Assembly: GCF_019695415.1 (NCBI RefSeq)
Contig: NZ_JAIFKJ010000569.1
Location: 1-7,873, forward strand
Length of the DNA: 7,873 bases
Source: Thiohalocapsa sp.
GTDB lineage: Bacteria > Pseudomonadota > Gammaproteobacteria > Chromatiales > Chromatiaceae
Direction of reading: 5' to 3'
The stretch's first letter is position 1; each line of letters begins with the position of its first letter. Under the pieces are notes generated by a model that searched no databases, was not told where the DNA came from, and saw only the letters and a list, made by a program, of their open reading frames with translations. The position numbers and the translations under genes are program-made. Positions 7,027-7,873 of the stretch are shown piece after piece.

Positions 7027-7152
7027 CCAATTTGTCAGGAATGCCACCCGCCGTCAGCGCTCATGACAGAGAGAGACCCACCAGCACCGCCTGCACCCTT
7101 TTCCGCGACGGCCGCCCCCGAACCAACCCCGGAACCAGCCCTGAAGCCCGCG

Positions 7153-7839
7153 ATGGATCTCGCGATAGTGATCCCCACTCGCCAGCTGGACGCCGAGCTG
7201 GCGGCCGGTACCCATGCGCTTGTCGCGGGCCTGCAGCCGAGCGAGGTCATCATCGTGGAGCCGGAGGACGCGGCGCCCGCAGGCGCCGTCGCGCTGCCCG
7301 CCGGCTGCCGCCTGCTGCGGGCGCCCCGCGGCCGCGGCACTCAGTGCAACGCGGGCGCCCGGGCGAGCCGTGCGCGGCTGTTGCTGTTCCTGCACGACGA
7401 TACCCGCCTGCCGGCCGACGCCGCGCAGGTCATCGCGGAAGCCTTCGGTAGCCCAACCGTCGGCATGGCGTGCTTCCGACTAAGGTTTGACCGTCGCCAC
7501 CCGCTGCTCGCGCTCTACGCCTGGTGCTCACGCTTCGACTCCGTCTGGACCACCTTCGGCGACCAGGGCTACCTGATTCGGCGCTCGCTGTTCGACGCCG
7601 TCGGTGGCTTTCCTGACTGGCCGCTGTTCGAGGACGTGGAGCTGGCGCGCCGCGTACGCCGCCAAAGCGGCACCCTGCGGCGTATCCGCAAGCTCGGCTC
7701 CGAGGTCACCACCTCGGCGGTGCGCTTCGAGCGCGGCGGCGTGCTGCGCCAGCAACTGCGCAACGCGGTGGCCATGCTGCGCTTCTTCGCCGGCGCCTCA
7801 CCCCAGCGGCTGGCAGCGGCCTATGAGAGGGAGCAGTAG
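7153..7839 (+). CDS. GT2 glycosyltransferase, TIGR04283-like
   Basis: This is a GT-A fold glycosyltransferase family 2 protein, most like the TIGR04283 group found with rSAM/selenodomain genes; donor and acceptor are unknown. From 7153 it is 228 aa, the family's usual size. The frame opens at an ATG at 7063, adding 30 Pro/Ala-rich residues with weaker GC bias at third codon positions; neither start has a strong ribosome site (GAAG about 8 bases before 7153). Numbered from the 7063 start, family motifs are APRGRGTQCNAGA (87-99), LLFLHDDTRLP (107-117, the metal/nucleotide Asp region, usually HADT), FGDQGYLIRR (165-174), GGFPDWPLFEDVELARR (181-197) and TSAVRFERGG (217-226). No membrane segment is obvious. 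The N-terminal part is odd: the usual IPTLNE and VDGGS.D.T nucleotide-binding blocks are replaced by IPTRQLDAEL and VEPEDAAP. It diverges from the two small minus-strand genes, and another gene may follow at 7851. Confidence 0.88.
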   Translation: MDLAIVIPTRQLDAELAAGTHALVAGLQPSEVIIVEPEDAAPAGAVALPAGCRLLRAPRGRGTQCNAGARASRARLLLFLHDDTRLPADAAQVIAEAFGSPTVGMACFRLRFDRRHPLLALYAWCSRFDSVWTTFGDQGYLIRRSLFDAVGGFPDWPLFEDVELARRVRRQSGTLRRIRKLGSEVTTSAVRFERGGVLRQQLRNAVAMLRFFAGASPQRLAAAYEREQ

Positions 7840-7850
7840 GCGGGTCAGCG

Positions 7851-7873
7851 ATGGGACCGCGGCAGAGCGTCTT
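7851..7873 (+). CDS. possible start of a downstream gene, cut by window edge
   Basis: An ATG 11 bases after the glycosyltransferase stop opens a frame MGPRQSV that leaves the window after seven codons. GGCGGG six bases upstream could act as a weak ribosome site, and the close spacing suits an operon. TIGR04283-type genes are often next to a TIGR04282/DUF2064 gene, but seven residues cannot show that. Confidence 0.25.

Noticed and set aside
6937..7062. Sigma-70 promoters for the divergent pair
   Set aside because: TTGCGC and similar hexamers occur, but no -10 of acceptable quality lies 16-18 bases away on either strand.
1..7873. CRISPR array, insertion sequence, tRNA or phage genes
   Set aside because: No spaced direct-repeat array, transposase motif, terminal inverted repeats or cloverleaf sequence was seen.

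Overview
The window is high-GC DNA from a Gram-negative bacterium, most likely a gammaproteobacterium. Its minus strand carries leuS-lptE-holA in the order typical of that class, and the GC-rich codon use and the neighbouring genes would suit a Chromatiales/Ectothiorhodospiraceae-like lineage. That lineage is an inference; no rRNA or other taxonomic marker is present.

Layout. (1) Positions 1-4112, minus strand: an ordinary housekeeping operon read right to left. It encodes leucyl-tRNA synthetase (leuS), then the LPS-assembly lipoprotein LptE, whose start overlaps the leuS stop by 4 bases, then the DNA polymerase III delta subunit HolA, which runs off the left edge. (2) Positions 4113-4541: a divergent intergenic region with no convincing gene or promoter. 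(3) Positions 4542-5891, plus strand: a YkuD-type L,D-transpeptidase lipoprotein. A TAG at 5292-5294 ends its reading frame just after the catalytic motif. The same frame then continues as a coding-like Ala/Pro/Glu-rich segment to 5891. The join is a very G-rich, palindromic stretch. I think this is one gene broken by mutation or by sequence error. (4) Positions 5991-6887, minus strand: two small genes of unknown function, probably co-transcribed. They converge on the transpeptidase gene and diverge from the next gene. (5) Positions 7063/7153-7839, plus strand: a GT2 glycosyltransferase resembling the TIGR04283 (rSAM/selenodomain-associated) family, with an unusual N-terminal half. A possible next gene starts at 7851 and leaves the window after 7 codons.

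The left operon covers leucine-tRNA charging, outer-membrane LPS export and replisome clamp loading; these are linked by conserved gene order rather than by one pathway. The L,D-transpeptidase and LptE both act in the cell envelope. I found no tRNA, rRNA, CRISPR array, insertion sequence or phage gene. I see no evidence for a new multi-gene system. The points most worth a second look are the split transpeptidase, the altered glycosyltransferase and the unassigned pair of small genes.
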